From DAIDKA01 sp963726995 (lineage in GTDB: Bacteria > Pseudomonadota > Gammaproteobacteria > Steroidobacterales > Steroidobacteraceae), in contig CAVSEP010000007.1 in NCBI GenBank assembly GCA_963726995.1, positions 496,001 to 560,000 of the forward strand: a DNA stretch of 64,000 nt, written 5' to 3'. Shown here one piece after another: positions 16,378 to 25,746 of the stretch (position 1 is the first letter of the stretch; each line of letters begins with the position of its first letter). The position numbers were made by a program, and so were the translations under genes. The notes under the pieces are model-generated. The model was not told the origin of the DNA and made no database searches. It was given only the letters and a program-made list of their open reading frames with translations.

Positions 16378-17877
16378 TCAGCCAGCGCAATGCAGGTCGA
16401 TGAAGTCCTGATGCAATGGCATCGCTTGGGCGCAGCAGCGCACCGATTCGCGGATCTGCGCAAGCTTCGTATGAATCCTCGCCGGATCCAGAGCGTCGAC
16501 CATCGGGTCGTAGCGTCGCGGAATGACGTTCTGGCCCACCATGACCGACAACCAGCTCAGCGCCGGAAACAGGTCCGATTCCTCGCGCAGGATCCGGCCA
16601 TGGCTTTCGAACAGCTCGATTTTTTCGCGCAAGGTCTCTGTGGGGGCGATGGCACGACAGTGGTTCCAGAACGGTTCCGTGCGCTCCGTGTGGCTGTAGT
16701 GCAGCAGCAGGAAGTCGCGGATGCGCCCGAACTCGAACTCGTTGGTGCGGTTGTAGCGCTCGATGTCCGCCGGCGCGAAGTCGCGATCGGGGAAGAACTT
16801 CAACAGCATCGCGATGCCGCGCTGGATCAGATGAATGCTGGTCGCTTCCAGCGGTTCGAGAAACCCGGCCGCCAGCCCCAGTGCCACGCAGTTCCGATTC
16901 CAGGCCTTGCGTCGCCGTCCGGGCGTGAAGCGCAGCGCCATAGGCTCGCTCAAGGCCCGGCCGTCCAGGTTGGCTGTCAGGGTGTCGTGAGCAACTTCCT
17001 CGCCGGTGAAGTGACTGGAATAGACATAGCCATTGCCATCGCGATGCTGCAGCGGAATGCGCCATTGCCAGCCCGCATCGCGCGCCGTCACCCGCGTAAA
17101 CGGGGCGGGTGCCGCGGCCCGATCGCTGTGCACCACCAGGGCCCGGTCACAGGGCAACCAATGACTCCAGTCCTCATAGCCCGTACCCAGCGCCTCCTCG
17201 ATCAGCACGCCGCGAAAGCCGCTGCAATCGATGAACAGGTCGGCGCCGATCTGCTCCCCGCTCTGCAGCGTCACCGAGTCAATGAATCCATCCTGAGGGC
17301 GCAGGGCCACCTGCCGGACATGTCCTTCGATGCGCTGCACGCCGTGCGCCTCGGCGAAGGTGCGCAGGTAGCGCGCGAACTGCGAGGCATCGAAGTGCAG
17401 GGCGTAGGAAATCTTGTTCAGCGGCGTATTGGGCGCGTGGGTCGGACGCACGAAGCGCCCCTGCTCCGCGGCGACGGCCTGGATCGAGTACTCCTCCAGG
17501 CGGGCCGCCTTGCCCTCCAGGAACATCTTCAGCCAGTACGCCGGAAAGGAGACGGCTCCCAGTCCGGGCCCGGTCGGGCCGAAGGGATGGAAGTAGGAGT
17601 GCCCAGGCCGGGTCCAGTCCCGATAGCCGATGCCGAGCTTGAAGGTGGCCTTGATCTGCCCGATCAGCTCGTTCTCATCGATGCCGAGCTGGCGGATGAA
17701 ATCCATGATGGGCGGAATGGTGGCCTCGCCCACCCCGATGGGGCCGACCTGGGTGGACTCGATCAGCTGGATGCGCACCTGCATGCCGGCCAGCGCCTTG
17801 GCGAGGCCCGCGGCGGCCATCCACCCGGCGGTGCCGCCGCCGACGATCGCTATCCTGGAAATTCGTCTATCTGTCAT
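16378..17877 (-). CDS. FAD-dependent tryptophan halogenase family protein
   Basis: A 499-residue flavin-dependent halogenase of the PrnA type. Markers: FAD-binding GGGTAGW (13-19), catalytic Lys80 in ATFKLGIGYRDW (PrnA Lys79 equivalent), WQWRIP (270-275, the family WxWxIP motif) and PLEATSIHLIQRG. The ATG at 17877 follows GAAGG; an upstream extension to 17949 was rejected. These enzymes need reduced flavin from a partner reductase; none is adjacent. No SapC-like or amino-acid-specific partner is seen, so whether free tryptophan is the substrate is not known. Downstream are an SDR and an exporter on the same strand after a 77-base gap. Confidence 0.93.
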   Translation of the reverse strand: MTDRRISRIAIVGGGTAGWMAAAGLAKALAGMQVRIQLIESTQVGPIGVGEATIPPIMDFIRQLGIDENELIGQIKATFKLGIGYRDWTRPGHSYFHPFGPTGPGLGAVSFPAYWLKMFLEGKAARLEEYSIQAVAAEQGRFVRPTHAPNTPLNKISYALHFDASQFARYLRTFAEAHGVQRIEGHVRQVALRPQDGFIDSVTLQSGEQIGADLFIDCSGFRGVLIEEALGTGYEDWSHWLPCDRALVVHSDRAAAPAPFTRVTARDAGWQWRIPLQHRDGNGYVYSSHFTGEEVAHDTLTANLDGRALSEPMALRFTPGRRRKAWNRNCVALGLAAGFLEPLEATSIHLIQRGIAMLLKFFPDRDFAPADIERYNRTNEFEFGRIRDFLLLHYSHTERTEPFWNHCRAIAPTETLREKIELFESHGRILREESDLFPALSWLSVMVGQNVIPRRYDPMVDALDPARIHTKLAQIRESVRCCAQAMPLHQDFIDLHCAG

Positions 17878-18021
17878 GGAGTTGCCTTCGGGCAACAATA
17901 ACGCAATACTAGGGTCGCCGCACGCGCTTGAGGGCCGTGCCCCGATCATCGGACATATTCAAAACGCTCGCGTGCGCCTGCCCGTCTTTCGGACATGCGC
18001 CCACGAGGCGTCGGGGTACGC

Positions 18022-19050
18022 ATGCATTCCTCATTGATCTCGCGCCGCGAGGCCCTGCAGGGGCTGGCGACAGCCGCCCTCCCGCTTGGGCTATTGAGCT
18101 GCTCCAAGGCGAATGCCGACTCATTGGTGGTCGGTGGCTTGCCCGTGACCTGCAACCTGACCCTGCCGGTGGCCTGTGTCGCCAAGGACCTGAGCAATCA
18201 ATCCGCGACCGCGGGTGCCACGAAGTTCCAGTTCCAGTACAGCAAGTTCAACGGCTGGCCGGAGATCAAGGAGTCGCTCATGGCGGGGCGCATCCAGGCC
18301 GGCTACATGCTGGCGCCCCTCATCATGGATCTGGCCGACAAGGGAATCCCGCTGAAAATCGTCTCCCTGGGGCACCGCTCCGGGGCGGTGATCATGGTGC
18401 GCACGGATTCCCCCTACCAGCATTTCCAGCAGCTCGCCGGCAAGCGCGTTGCGGTGCCGAGTCGTTTCGCGGTCGACTACCTGTTTCTGCGCCGGATGCT
18501 GGCGCAAGAAGACATGGACATCAAGGATGTCCAGATCGTCGAAATGGCACCCCCCGACATGCCGGCCGCACTGTATGCCAACGCGGTCGATGCCTATTGC
18601 ACGGGCGAGCCCTTTGGAGCTGCGGCGCAGAGTGCGGGCTATGCCCGGCCGCTGCGCATGACCCGCGATGAGTGGCCGAAGTACATCTGCTGCGTGCTCA
18701 CCGTGCGCGAGGAGCTGATCGCGCAGAATCCGGCGATGGTGCAGGACCTGGTGAACCAGGTGCAGGGCGCCGGGGCGTGGCTGGATCAGGGTCCGCAGAA
18801 CCGCGAGAAGGCCGTGCAGATCGCCGCGGGCAAGGACTTCTTCAATCAGGACCCGAAGATGATCCGCTTCGTGATGCAGAATCCCTCCGATCGGGTGACC
18901 TATGGGGACCTGCGCATGATCCGCTCGGAGTTCGAGGAACTGATGCAGCTGTCGATGGCCGCCGGCACCATCAAGCACGCCATCCCTTACGAAAAATATG
19001 TCGATGAGCGCTTTGCCAGGAACGCCCGGGCGGCCACGATTTCGCTATGA
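18022..19050 (+). CDS. ABC transporter substrate-binding lipoprotein, NitT/TauT (NMT1/CmpA-like) type
   Basis: A 342-residue binding protein with a twin-arginine-like start (SRREALQGL) and lipobox LLSC, so probably exported folded and lipid-anchored. The mature part follows the nitrate/bicarbonate/sulfonate pattern (KFNGWPEIKESLMAGRIQAGYMLAPLIMDLADKGIPLKIVSLGHRSG; AVPSRFAVDYLFLRRML; DAYCTGEPFGAAAQSAGYA). The ATG at 18022 is preferred to the ATG at 17995, which adds an Arg-rich stretch before the Tat motif. First gene of a five-gene operon with overlapping junctions; the substrate is not evident. Confidence 0.9.
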   Translation: MHSSLISRREALQGLATAALPLGLLSCSKANADSLVVGGLPVTCNLTLPVACVAKDLSNQSATAGATKFQFQYSKFNGWPEIKESLMAGRIQAGYMLAPLIMDLADKGIPLKIVSLGHRSGAVIMVRTDSPYQHFQQLAGKRVAVPSRFAVDYLFLRRMLAQEDMDIKDVQIVEMAPPDMPAALYANAVDAYCTGEPFGAAAQSAGYARPLRMTRDEWPKYICCVLTVREELIAQNPAMVQDLVNQVQGAGAWLDQGPQNREKAVQIAAGKDFFNQDPKMIRFVMQNPSDRVTYGDLRMIRSEFEELMQLSMAAGTIKHAIPYEKYVDERFARNARAATISL

Positions 19051-19646
19051 GTAGCGCCACTGCCAGAATGAGCGGCCGCTTGCGCCCCCTGGCGCTGGTG
19101 GCCCTGCTGTCGGCGTGGATGAGCGCGGCCGCCGCGCCCGCATTCAAGGCAGGCGTGTTCGACCCGCCGCGCCAGGCGCCGGACTTTACCCTGCAGGGTA
19201 CCCAGGGACAGGAGTTCAAACTCAGCCAGTATCGCGGCAAGGTGGTGCTGCTCGCCTTCGGCTACTCCCACTGCCAGTCGGTGTGCCCGATCACGCTCAA
19301 CACCTTCGCGCAGGCCCTGCATGCCATGGGTCCAGCCGCGGCCGGCGTGCAGGTGGTGTACGTCACGGTGGACGCGGGGCGCGACACGCCGGCGCGGCTG
19401 AAGACCTTCCTGGACAATTTCAGCCAGACCTTCATCGGGGGCACCGGCACCGAGAAACAGCTGCAGCAGGTGCGCAAGGACTATGGCGTGAGTGCCACCC
19501 GGATTCCCGACGGTAAAGACTACATGTACGACCACTCCTCCTTCATCTACCTGATCGACCGCGTCGGGCGAATCCGCGCGCTGATGCCCTACGGGCACCC
19601 GCCCGAGGACTTCGCACACGATCTGCGGATCCTGCTGGGAGAATGA
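19047..19646 (+). CDS. SCO1/SenC/PrrC family copper-thiol protein
   Basis: A 199-residue exported thioredoxin-fold protein: signal peptide to about residue 30, CQSVC (Cys76 and Cys80) and His163 in YMYDHSSFIYLID, the three conserved copper ligands of SCO proteins. SCO proteins deliver copper to oxidases or reduce target thiols in the periplasm. It overlaps the binding-protein gene by ATGA, i.e. sits inside an ABC importer operon, which is unusual and points to a copper-dependent or redox-related role for the whole operon. Confidence 0.93.
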   Translation: MSSATARMSGRLRPLALVALLSAWMSAAAAPAFKAGVFDPPRQAPDFTLQGTQGQEFKLSQYRGKVVLLAFGYSHCQSVCPITLNTFAQALHAMGPAAAGVQVVYVTVDAGRDTPARLKTFLDNFSQTFIGGTGTEKQLQQVRKDYGVSATRIPDGKDYMYDHSSFIYLIDRVGRIRALMPYGHPPEDFAHDLRILLGE

Positions 19647-19649
19647 CTG

Positions 19650-20072
19650 GTGCGTACTCCCACGCGGATATTGATTCTCGCCGCCGCGGCCTCACTGATA
19701 GCGCTCACAGGGTTTGCCGCCCGGCCGCTGCACAGCGCCTCGCGCGAACATGTGTTCGTGATTCCCAAGGGCACCTGGGCGCGGCGCATGGCGGGCCAGA
19801 AAGTCGCCATCCTGCCCGATCACATCCGCTTGACCCTGGGTCTGCGCGATATCCTGGTGCTGCGGAATCAGGATGATGTGCCGCAGATTTTCGGGCCGAC
19901 GTTGATGATGCCGGGGCAGAGCTTCCGACTGCCCTTCGACCGACCGGCGCAATACCAGTTCGCGTGCACGGCGCACGCCAGCGGCCAGATGACCATCGAC
20001 GTCGATCCCTACCCGGGTACGGCCGTGGCAAGAATCGCCTGGCGTGCGCGGACGCTCCTGCGCACGCTCTGA
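19650..20072 (+). CDS. Cupredoxin-like periplasmic protein with altered copper site
   Basis: A 140-residue protein with GTG start and N-terminal signal/anchor. The C-terminal half matches plastocyanin-like cupredoxins: PGQSFRLPFDRPAQYQFACTAH with Cys106, His109 and Met114 spaced exactly like plastocyanin Cys84-His87-Met92. The first histidine ligand expected in the preceding VPH-type loop is a glutamine here (VPQIFG, Gln79). It may therefore bind copper differently or act as an electron/copper shuttle partner of the upstream SCO protein (inference). Confidence 0.75.
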   Translation: MRTPTRILILAAAASLIALTGFAARPLHSASREHVFVIPKGTWARRMAGQKVAILPDHIRLTLGLRDILVLRNQDDVPQIFGPTLMMPGQSFRLPFDRPAQYQFACTAHASGQMTIDVDPYPGTAVARIAWRARTLLRTL

Positions 20073-20080
20073 TCGACATC

Positions 20081-20839
20081 ATGCAGCGCCTGAAGAATCT
20101 CCTGCCCTCGTTGCTCGTCATGGCCGTGCTGATCGGCAGCTGGTGGCTGGCGGTCATCGCCACCCACAGCGCGATATTTCCCACGCCCTGGGATGTCATC
20201 ACGGGAACGGCGCAACTGGCTCGCGACGGCAGCCTGTGGCGTCATATCGGCGCCTCGCTGATGCGCGTGGGGGCCGGCTTTGGCCTCGCGGTATGCGTGG
20301 CGGTGCCGCTGGGACTGTGGATGGGCTGGGTGAGCGGGGCCTACCGGATGCTCAATCCGCTGTTCCAGATCCTGCGGCCCATTTCCCCGATCGCCTGGAT
20401 TCCGATCGCGATCCTGTGGTTCGGCGTGGGGGATGCCTCGCCCATCTACCTGATCTTCATTTCGTCGGTGTTTCCCATGATCGTGCAGACCGTCGTGGGT
20501 GTGCATACCATCGAGAAACGCTACCTGCGGGCGGCCGAGAACTTCGGGGTTTCGCACCGCACCCTGTTCCTGCGCGTGGTGATTCCGGCCGTCCTGCCGC
20601 AGATCCTGGTGGGCATGCGCATCGGCCTGGGCGTTGCCTGGCTGGTGGTGGTCGCGGCTGAAATGATCGCGCTGCGCTCAGGATTGGGCTACATGATCAT
20701 GGATTCGCGCAATGCCGGGAACCGCTACGATCTGGTGGTCGCCGGCATGATCATCATCGGCCTGATCGGGCTGGCGCTGGATGGATCCATCCGCACGCTG
20801 GAAAGAGCCCCCTGGGTACGGTGGCGCTATGCGCACTAA
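20081..20839 (+). CDS. ABC transporter permease (NitT/TauT type)
   Basis: A 252-residue BPD_transp_1 permease with about six helices. The coupling-loop signature is present: EKRYLRAAENFGVSHRTLFLRVVIPAVLPQILVGMRIGLGVAWLVVVAAEMI, as in SsuC/TauC/NrtB. The ATG at 20081 follows the cupredoxin gene by 8 bases; an upstream start in frame would overlap that gene extensively and adds no membrane sequence. Pairs with the ATPase downstream and the binding protein upstream. Confidence 0.93.
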   Translation: MQRLKNLLPSLLVMAVLIGSWWLAVIATHSAIFPTPWDVITGTAQLARDGSLWRHIGASLMRVGAGFGLAVCVAVPLGLWMGWVSGAYRMLNPLFQILRPISPIAWIPIAILWFGVGDASPIYLIFISSVFPMIVQTVVGVHTIEKRYLRAAENFGVSHRTLFLRVVIPAVLPQILVGMRIGLGVAWLVVVAAEMIALRSGLGYMIMDSRNAGNRYDLVVAGMIIIGLIGLALDGSIRTLERAPWVRWRYAH

Positions 20840-21578
20840 AATCGAGGTGCGCGCGCTGCGCAAGAGTTACCCGTCGGATCGCGGGCCGCTGGCCGTGGTC
20901 GACGATGTGTCACTCACCGTGGGCGACGGCGAATTCATCGCCATCGTCGGGCCTTCCGGATGCGGGAAATCGACGCTGCTGAACCTGTTGGCCGGCTTCG
21001 TCAGTCCCGACGCGGGTTCCATCAGCATCGACGGCAAACCCCATTCGAAGCCCGATCAGAAAGGCATCCTGATCTCCCAGCAGGGCTCGGTGTTTCCCTG
21101 GCTGACGGTGCGTGAAAACCTGACGTTCGGGCTCACCGGTCTTTCGCCGGCCGAGCAGTCGGATCTGGCGGACCACTACGCCGCCATCGTCGGGCTGCAG
21201 GGTTTCGAGGACAGCTACCCCTACGAACTCTCGGGCGGCATGCTCAAGCGAACGGAACTCGCCCGCGCGCTGGTCGTGAAGCCGGAGATCCTGTACATGG
21301 ACGAGCCGTTCTCGGCGCTGGATGCGCTGATGAGCCTGCACGTGCGCAATGAGCTGCTGCGCATCCTGAGGATCGAACGGCACACCGTGGTGCTGGTCAC
21401 GCATGATGTGGAGGAGGCGATCCACCTGGCGGATCGGATCCACGTGTTGAGCGCGCGGCCCACCCGAATTCAGGCGACCTTCGAGGTCGCCCTGTCTCAT
21501 CCTCGAAGACTGTCCAGCCCGGAGGCGCAGCAGCTGCGCATCGCCATCCTCAAGGAACTGGGCGTCGAGCTGGCCTAG
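20829..21578 (+). CDS. ABC transporter ATP-binding protein (NitT/TauT type)
   Basis: A 249-residue ATPase: Walker A GPSGCGKST, Q-loop ISQQGSVFPWLTV, signature LSGGM, Walker B ILYMDEPFSALD, switch His in VTHDVEEA. The GG-M variant of the signature is slightly unusual (LSGGMLKR rather than LSGGMRQR). Start ATG lies inside the end of the permease gene, implying coupling. Completes the importer; ends the operon before a small GC hairpin. Confidence 0.94.
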   Translation: MRTKIEVRALRKSYPSDRGPLAVVDDVSLTVGDGEFIAIVGPSGCGKSTLLNLLAGFVSPDAGSISIDGKPHSKPDQKGILISQQGSVFPWLTVRENLTFGLTGLSPAEQSDLADHYAAIVGLQGFEDSYPYELSGGMLKRTELARALVVKPEILYMDEPFSALDALMSLHVRNELLRILRIERHTVVLVTHDVEEAIHLADRIHVLSARPTRIQATFEVALSHPRRLSSPEAQQLRIAILKELGVELA

Positions 21579-21594
21579 CCACGGCAAGGTCCCT

Positions 21595-21610
21595 GCGGGC
21601 ACCAGCCCGC
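21595..21610. terminator. Short GC hairpin after the ABC operon
   Basis: GCGGGC-ACCA-GCCCGC forms a perfect 6-bp stem 16 bases after the ATPase stop, without a T-tract. The rest of the 117-base gap before mtnA is GC-rich and shows no recognisable SAM riboswitch; the mtnA promoter and the GGGGGATT upstream of its ATG lie here. Confidence 0.35.
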
Positions 21611-21695
21611 CGCGCCGCAGCACATCGATCCCCTGGGCTGCTGTAGTCGCGCGACCCCGGCGCCTTCGCGGTACCATTCGCGGGGGATTCCATTC

Positions 21696-22793
21696 ATGAA
21701 TGTTGACGGACGACATTACCGGACCATCTGGCTGTCCGACGACGGCGCCACGGTCCAGGTGATCGATCAGCGCCGTCTGCCGCACGAATTCATCACCCTG
21801 CCGCTGCGCACGCTGGACGATGCGGTGTGCGCCATCGCGAATATGACGGTGCGCGGCGCGCCGCTCATTGGCGCGACCGCCGCCTTTGGGGTGGCGCTCG
21901 GACTGCGGGCCGACCCTTCCGATCAAGGCCTCAAGCAGGCCTTGACCCGCCTCATCGCCAGCCGCCCCACCGCGGTGAACCTCGCCTGGGCCGCGCGGGC
22001 CGTCGCCACCGCGGTCAAACCCCTGCCCTTCGCCGAACGACACGCCGCGGCGTTGCGGGAAGCCCAGCGCATCTGTGAGGATGACGTTGCCAGCTGTCTG
22101 CGCATCGGGGAACACGGCGCGCAGCTGCTGGCGCAACTGCCGGTGGGCGATCGGGCCGTGCAGATCCTCACCCATTGCAACGCCGGTTGGCTGGCGGCCG
22201 TGGACTGGGGAACCGCGCTTGCCCCGGTATATCGCGCGCACCAGCGTGGCATGGCCATTCATGTCTGGGTCGATGAGACGCGGCCGCGCAATCAGGGCGC
22301 GGCGCTGACGGCCTGGGAACTGGGGCAACAGGGTATTGCGCATACCGTGATCGCGGACAACGCCGGGGGCCATCTGATGCAGCAGGGCAAGGTCGATGTC
22401 TGCATCGTCGGCGCCGACCGGGTGGCCGCCAACGGCGATGTCTGCAACAAGATCGGCACGTATCTCAAGGCCCTGGCGGCATTCGACAATCACGTGCCCT
22501 TCTACGCGGCGCTGCCTCATTCGACCATCGACTGGGACATGCCCTCGGGCGATGGGATCCTCATCGAGGAACGTGATCCGCAGGAGGTGCACACCATGGC
22601 GGGTATCGACGACCGGGGCGCCTTGTCGCGAGTACGGGTGACGCCTGCCGGCTCGAACGCGGCCAACTATGCGTTCGACGTCACACCGGCCCGGCTGCTG
22701 ACCGGGCTGATCACCGAGAGCGGCATCGCGGGCGCATCTCCTCAGGGACTGGCCGCCCTGTATCCACACCAGCCAACAGTCCACCGCCCATGA
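21696..22793 (+). CDS. mtnA: S-methyl-5-thioribose-1-phosphate isomerase
   Basis: A 365-residue eIF2B-like isomerase converting methylthioribose-1-phosphate to methylthioribulose-1-phosphate. Diagnostic residues are present: RGAPLIGATAAFG (53-65), catalytic Cys161 in THCNAGWLA and Asp241 in GADRVAANGDVCNKIGTY, equivalent to Cys160 and Asp240 of B. subtilis MtnA. First gene of an operon with the aldolase/SDR fusion (4-base overlap) and MTA phosphorylase. No mtnB, mtnC, mtnD or mtnK occurs in the window, which argues that the isomerase product goes to the aldolase rather than to the classical salvage pathway. Confidence 0.95.
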   Translation: MNVDGRHYRTIWLSDDGATVQVIDQRRLPHEFITLPLRTLDDAVCAIANMTVRGAPLIGATAAFGVALGLRADPSDQGLKQALTRLIASRPTAVNLAWAARAVATAVKPLPFAERHAAALREAQRICEDDVASCLRIGEHGAQLLAQLPVGDRAVQILTHCNAGWLAAVDWGTALAPVYRAHQRGMAIHVWVDETRPRNQGAALTAWELGQQGIAHTVIADNAGGHLMQQGKVDVCIVGADRVAANGDVCNKIGTYLKALAAFDNHVPFYAALPHSTIDWDMPSGDGILIEERDPQEVHTMAGIDDRGALSRVRVTPAGSNAANYAFDVTPARLLTGLITESGIAGASPQGLAALYPHQPTVHRP

Positions 22794-24841
22794 AAAGTCT
22801 CTGGAACGACAAAGATGCAGCGGCGTTGATTGCGCATTACGCGGCCCAGGGCTTCCCTTCCGATGTGGCACTGCGGATCTATTCCAGCCGGCTGCTGGGT
22901 GGCGATCCGACCTTGGTCCAGCACGGTGGCGGCAACACCTCATTGAAGACCCGGGAACGCCTGGTGACGGGTGAGACGGTCGAGGTCATCCGGGTCAAGG
23001 GCAGCGGCTGGGACCTGGGCGCCATCGAGCCGGCCGGCATGCCGGCGATGCGGCTGGCTCCCTTGCTGGATCTGAAGCGCGTCCCCCGGATGAGTGATGA
23101 GGCCATGGTGAATGCGCAGCGTTCCGCGCTGCTGGATTCGGCAGCGCCCACGCCGTCGGTGGAGACCCTGCTGCACGCCTGGACACCGCACACGGTCATT
23201 GACCACACCCATGCGAATGCCGTGCTGGCGCTGGTCGATCAGCCCGACGGCGAGCGGCGCGCCCGGGCGCTGTATGGCGAGGAGCTCGCGATCTGTGACT
23301 ACGTCATGCCGGGCTTCAGCCTCGCGCACCAGGTTCGCCAGGTCGTCGAGAAGAATCCCGACATCCAGGGGGTCATCCTGCTGCGCCACGGGATCTTCAC
23401 CTGGGGCGAGGACGCGCGGAGTTCCTACGAGCGCATGATCCTAATGGTCAGCCGGGCCGAAGAAGTGCTCGAGCGTGCCGCGCGGCAGCGCCCCAAGGCT
23501 GCCCCGGCACCCCCGCCGGGCAACGAGTTTGCGGCCCGGGTCCTGCCGCTGCTGCGCGGGGCACTGGCGGAAGATCTGGGCGAAGGCAACTGGCGGCGGG
23601 TCGTGCTCGAACGGCGCGTCTCGCCGCAGATCATGCAGTATGTTCACCAGCCTGAACTGGCCCGCTTCAGCCAGGCAGGTCCCGTGACCCCGGATCACGT
23701 GTTGCGCATCAAACCCTGGCCGCTGCTGCTGCCGGAACTCGGCGCACTCTCCACTGATCAACTTCGCGCCCGCGTCATTGATGCGATCCGCGACTTCAAG
23801 AGCCGCTACACGGCCTATTTCCAGCGTCACAACGCCCGGGTGGGCGGCGATCGAAAGCCGATGGATGCCATCCCGAGAGTCATCCTGGCGCCGGATCTGG
23901 GCCTGATCGGCATTGGCGCGCGGCACGGCGACGCCGTGGTCGCAGCGGATGTGGCGCAGACGAATGTGGCAGTGATCACGGCAGCGGAAGCCCTGGGACC
24001 GTACACCCCGATCAGCGAGGCGGAGGTGTTCGATATCGAGTACTGGTCACTGGAGCAGGCCAAGCTCGGCAAGTCATCGCCCAAGCGCCTCAGTGGCCAC
24101 GTCACGGTCATTACCGGTGGCGGCGGCACCCTGGGTTCGGCCATTGCCAGAGCTTTCGCCCAGGAAGGTGCGGATGTCGTGGTGCTCGACACCGATCTTG
24201 CGGCTGCGCAAATCAGCGCGAAGTCCGTGCGCGGCCTGGGGCTGCGCTGCGATGTGACGAGCGCGCGGGAAGTGGCCGATGCCATGGCCACGATCAGCGC
24301 GCGCTATGGCGGCGTGGATATCCTGGTTTCCAACGCCGGTGCCGCCTGGTCCGGTCCGATCGGCGCCGTCAGTGACGCGGATCTGCGCGCCAGCTTCGAA
24401 CTGAACTTCTTCGGACACCAGAACATGGCGCAGGCGGCCGTGGCGATCATGCAGCAGCAGGCCACCGGCGGGGTACTGCTGTTCAATGCGTCCAAGCAGG
24501 CCCTGAACCCCGGCGCCAACTTCGGTCCCTACGGAATCCCCAAGGCGGCGCTGGTGGCGCTGGCCAGGCAGTACGCGATCGACTACGGCTCGACCGGCAT
24601 TCGCGCCAATGTCGTCAACGCCGACCGGATCCGCTCAGGGCTGCTGACCGATCCGATGATTGCCGAGCGCTCCGGCGCCCGCGGCGTCAGTGAGGCCGAA
24701 TACATGAGCGGCAACCTGCTGGGCCTTGAGGTGCGCGCCGGCGATGTGGCCGAGGCGTTCGTGCAACTGGCGCTCGCCCAGCGCACCACGGCCGCGATAC
24801 TGACGGTGGATGGCGGCAATATCGCCGCGGCCGTGCGCTGA
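22790..24841 (+). CDS. Bifunctional class II aldolase / short-chain dehydrogenase
   Basis: A 683-residue fusion. The N-terminal part (to about 430) is a RhaD/Ald2-type class II aldolase: HGGGNTS (45-51), zinc ligands His139 and His141 (HTHAN) and His200 (LLRHGIFTWG). The C-terminal part (about 435-683) is an SDR: TGGGGTLG (442-449), SNAG (514-517), and Tyr581-x-x-x-Lys585. Proteins of this architecture are usually annotated as rhamnulose-1-phosphate aldolase/lactaldehyde dehydrogenase. The position between mtnA and MTA phosphorylase instead suggests cleavage of methylthioribulose-1-phosphate to DHAP and methylthioacetaldehyde, with the SDR domain reducing the aldehyde. 5-deoxyribulose-1-phosphate is an alternative substrate. 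Confidence 0.9.
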   Translation: MKSLWNDKDAAALIAHYAAQGFPSDVALRIYSSRLLGGDPTLVQHGGGNTSLKTRERLVTGETVEVIRVKGSGWDLGAIEPAGMPAMRLAPLLDLKRVPRMSDEAMVNAQRSALLDSAAPTPSVETLLHAWTPHTVIDHTHANAVLALVDQPDGERRARALYGEELAICDYVMPGFSLAHQVRQVVEKNPDIQGVILLRHGIFTWGEDARSSYERMILMVSRAEEVLERAARQRPKAAPAPPPGNEFAARVLPLLRGALAEDLGEGNWRRVVLERRVSPQIMQYVHQPELARFSQAGPVTPDHVLRIKPWPLLLPELGALSTDQLRARVIDAIRDFKSRYTAYFQRHNARVGGDRKPMDAIPRVILAPDLGLIGIGARHGDAVVAADVAQTNVAVITAAEALGPYTPISEAEVFDIEYWSLEQAKLGKSSPKRLSGHVTVITGGGGTLGSAIARAFAQEGADVVVLDTDLAAAQISAKSVRGLGLRCDVTSAREVADAMATISARYGGVDILVSNAGAAWSGPIGAVSDADLRASFELNFFGHQNMAQAAVAIMQQQATGGVLLFNASKQALNPGANFGPYGIPKAALVALARQYAIDYGSTGIRANVVNADRIRSGLLTDPMIAERSGARGVSEAEYMSGNLLGLEVRAGDVAEAFVQLALAQRTTAAILTVDGGNIAAAVR

Positions 24842-24867
24842 AGCCAGCGGACAATCAGGGGGACTTC

Positions 24868-25746
<879 letters not shown>

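Noticed and set aside
16390..17901. Long open frame (about 500 codons) on the plus strand, opposite the tryptophan halogenase
   Set aside because: High-GC codon bias keeps antisense frames open; the translation shows no domain pattern, while the minus strand encodes a fully recognisable halogenase.
21579..21695. Possible SAM-responsive riboswitch before mtnA
   Set aside because: The gap holds GC-rich stems but I do not recognise SAM-I, SAM-II or SAM-III consensus elements; only a short hairpin is supported.
20910..22943. Very long minus-strand open frame (about 680 codons) opposite the ABC ATPase and mtnA
   Set aside because: It spans two unrelated plus-strand genes with clear motifs and its own translation is His/Arg/Gly-rich without conserved features.
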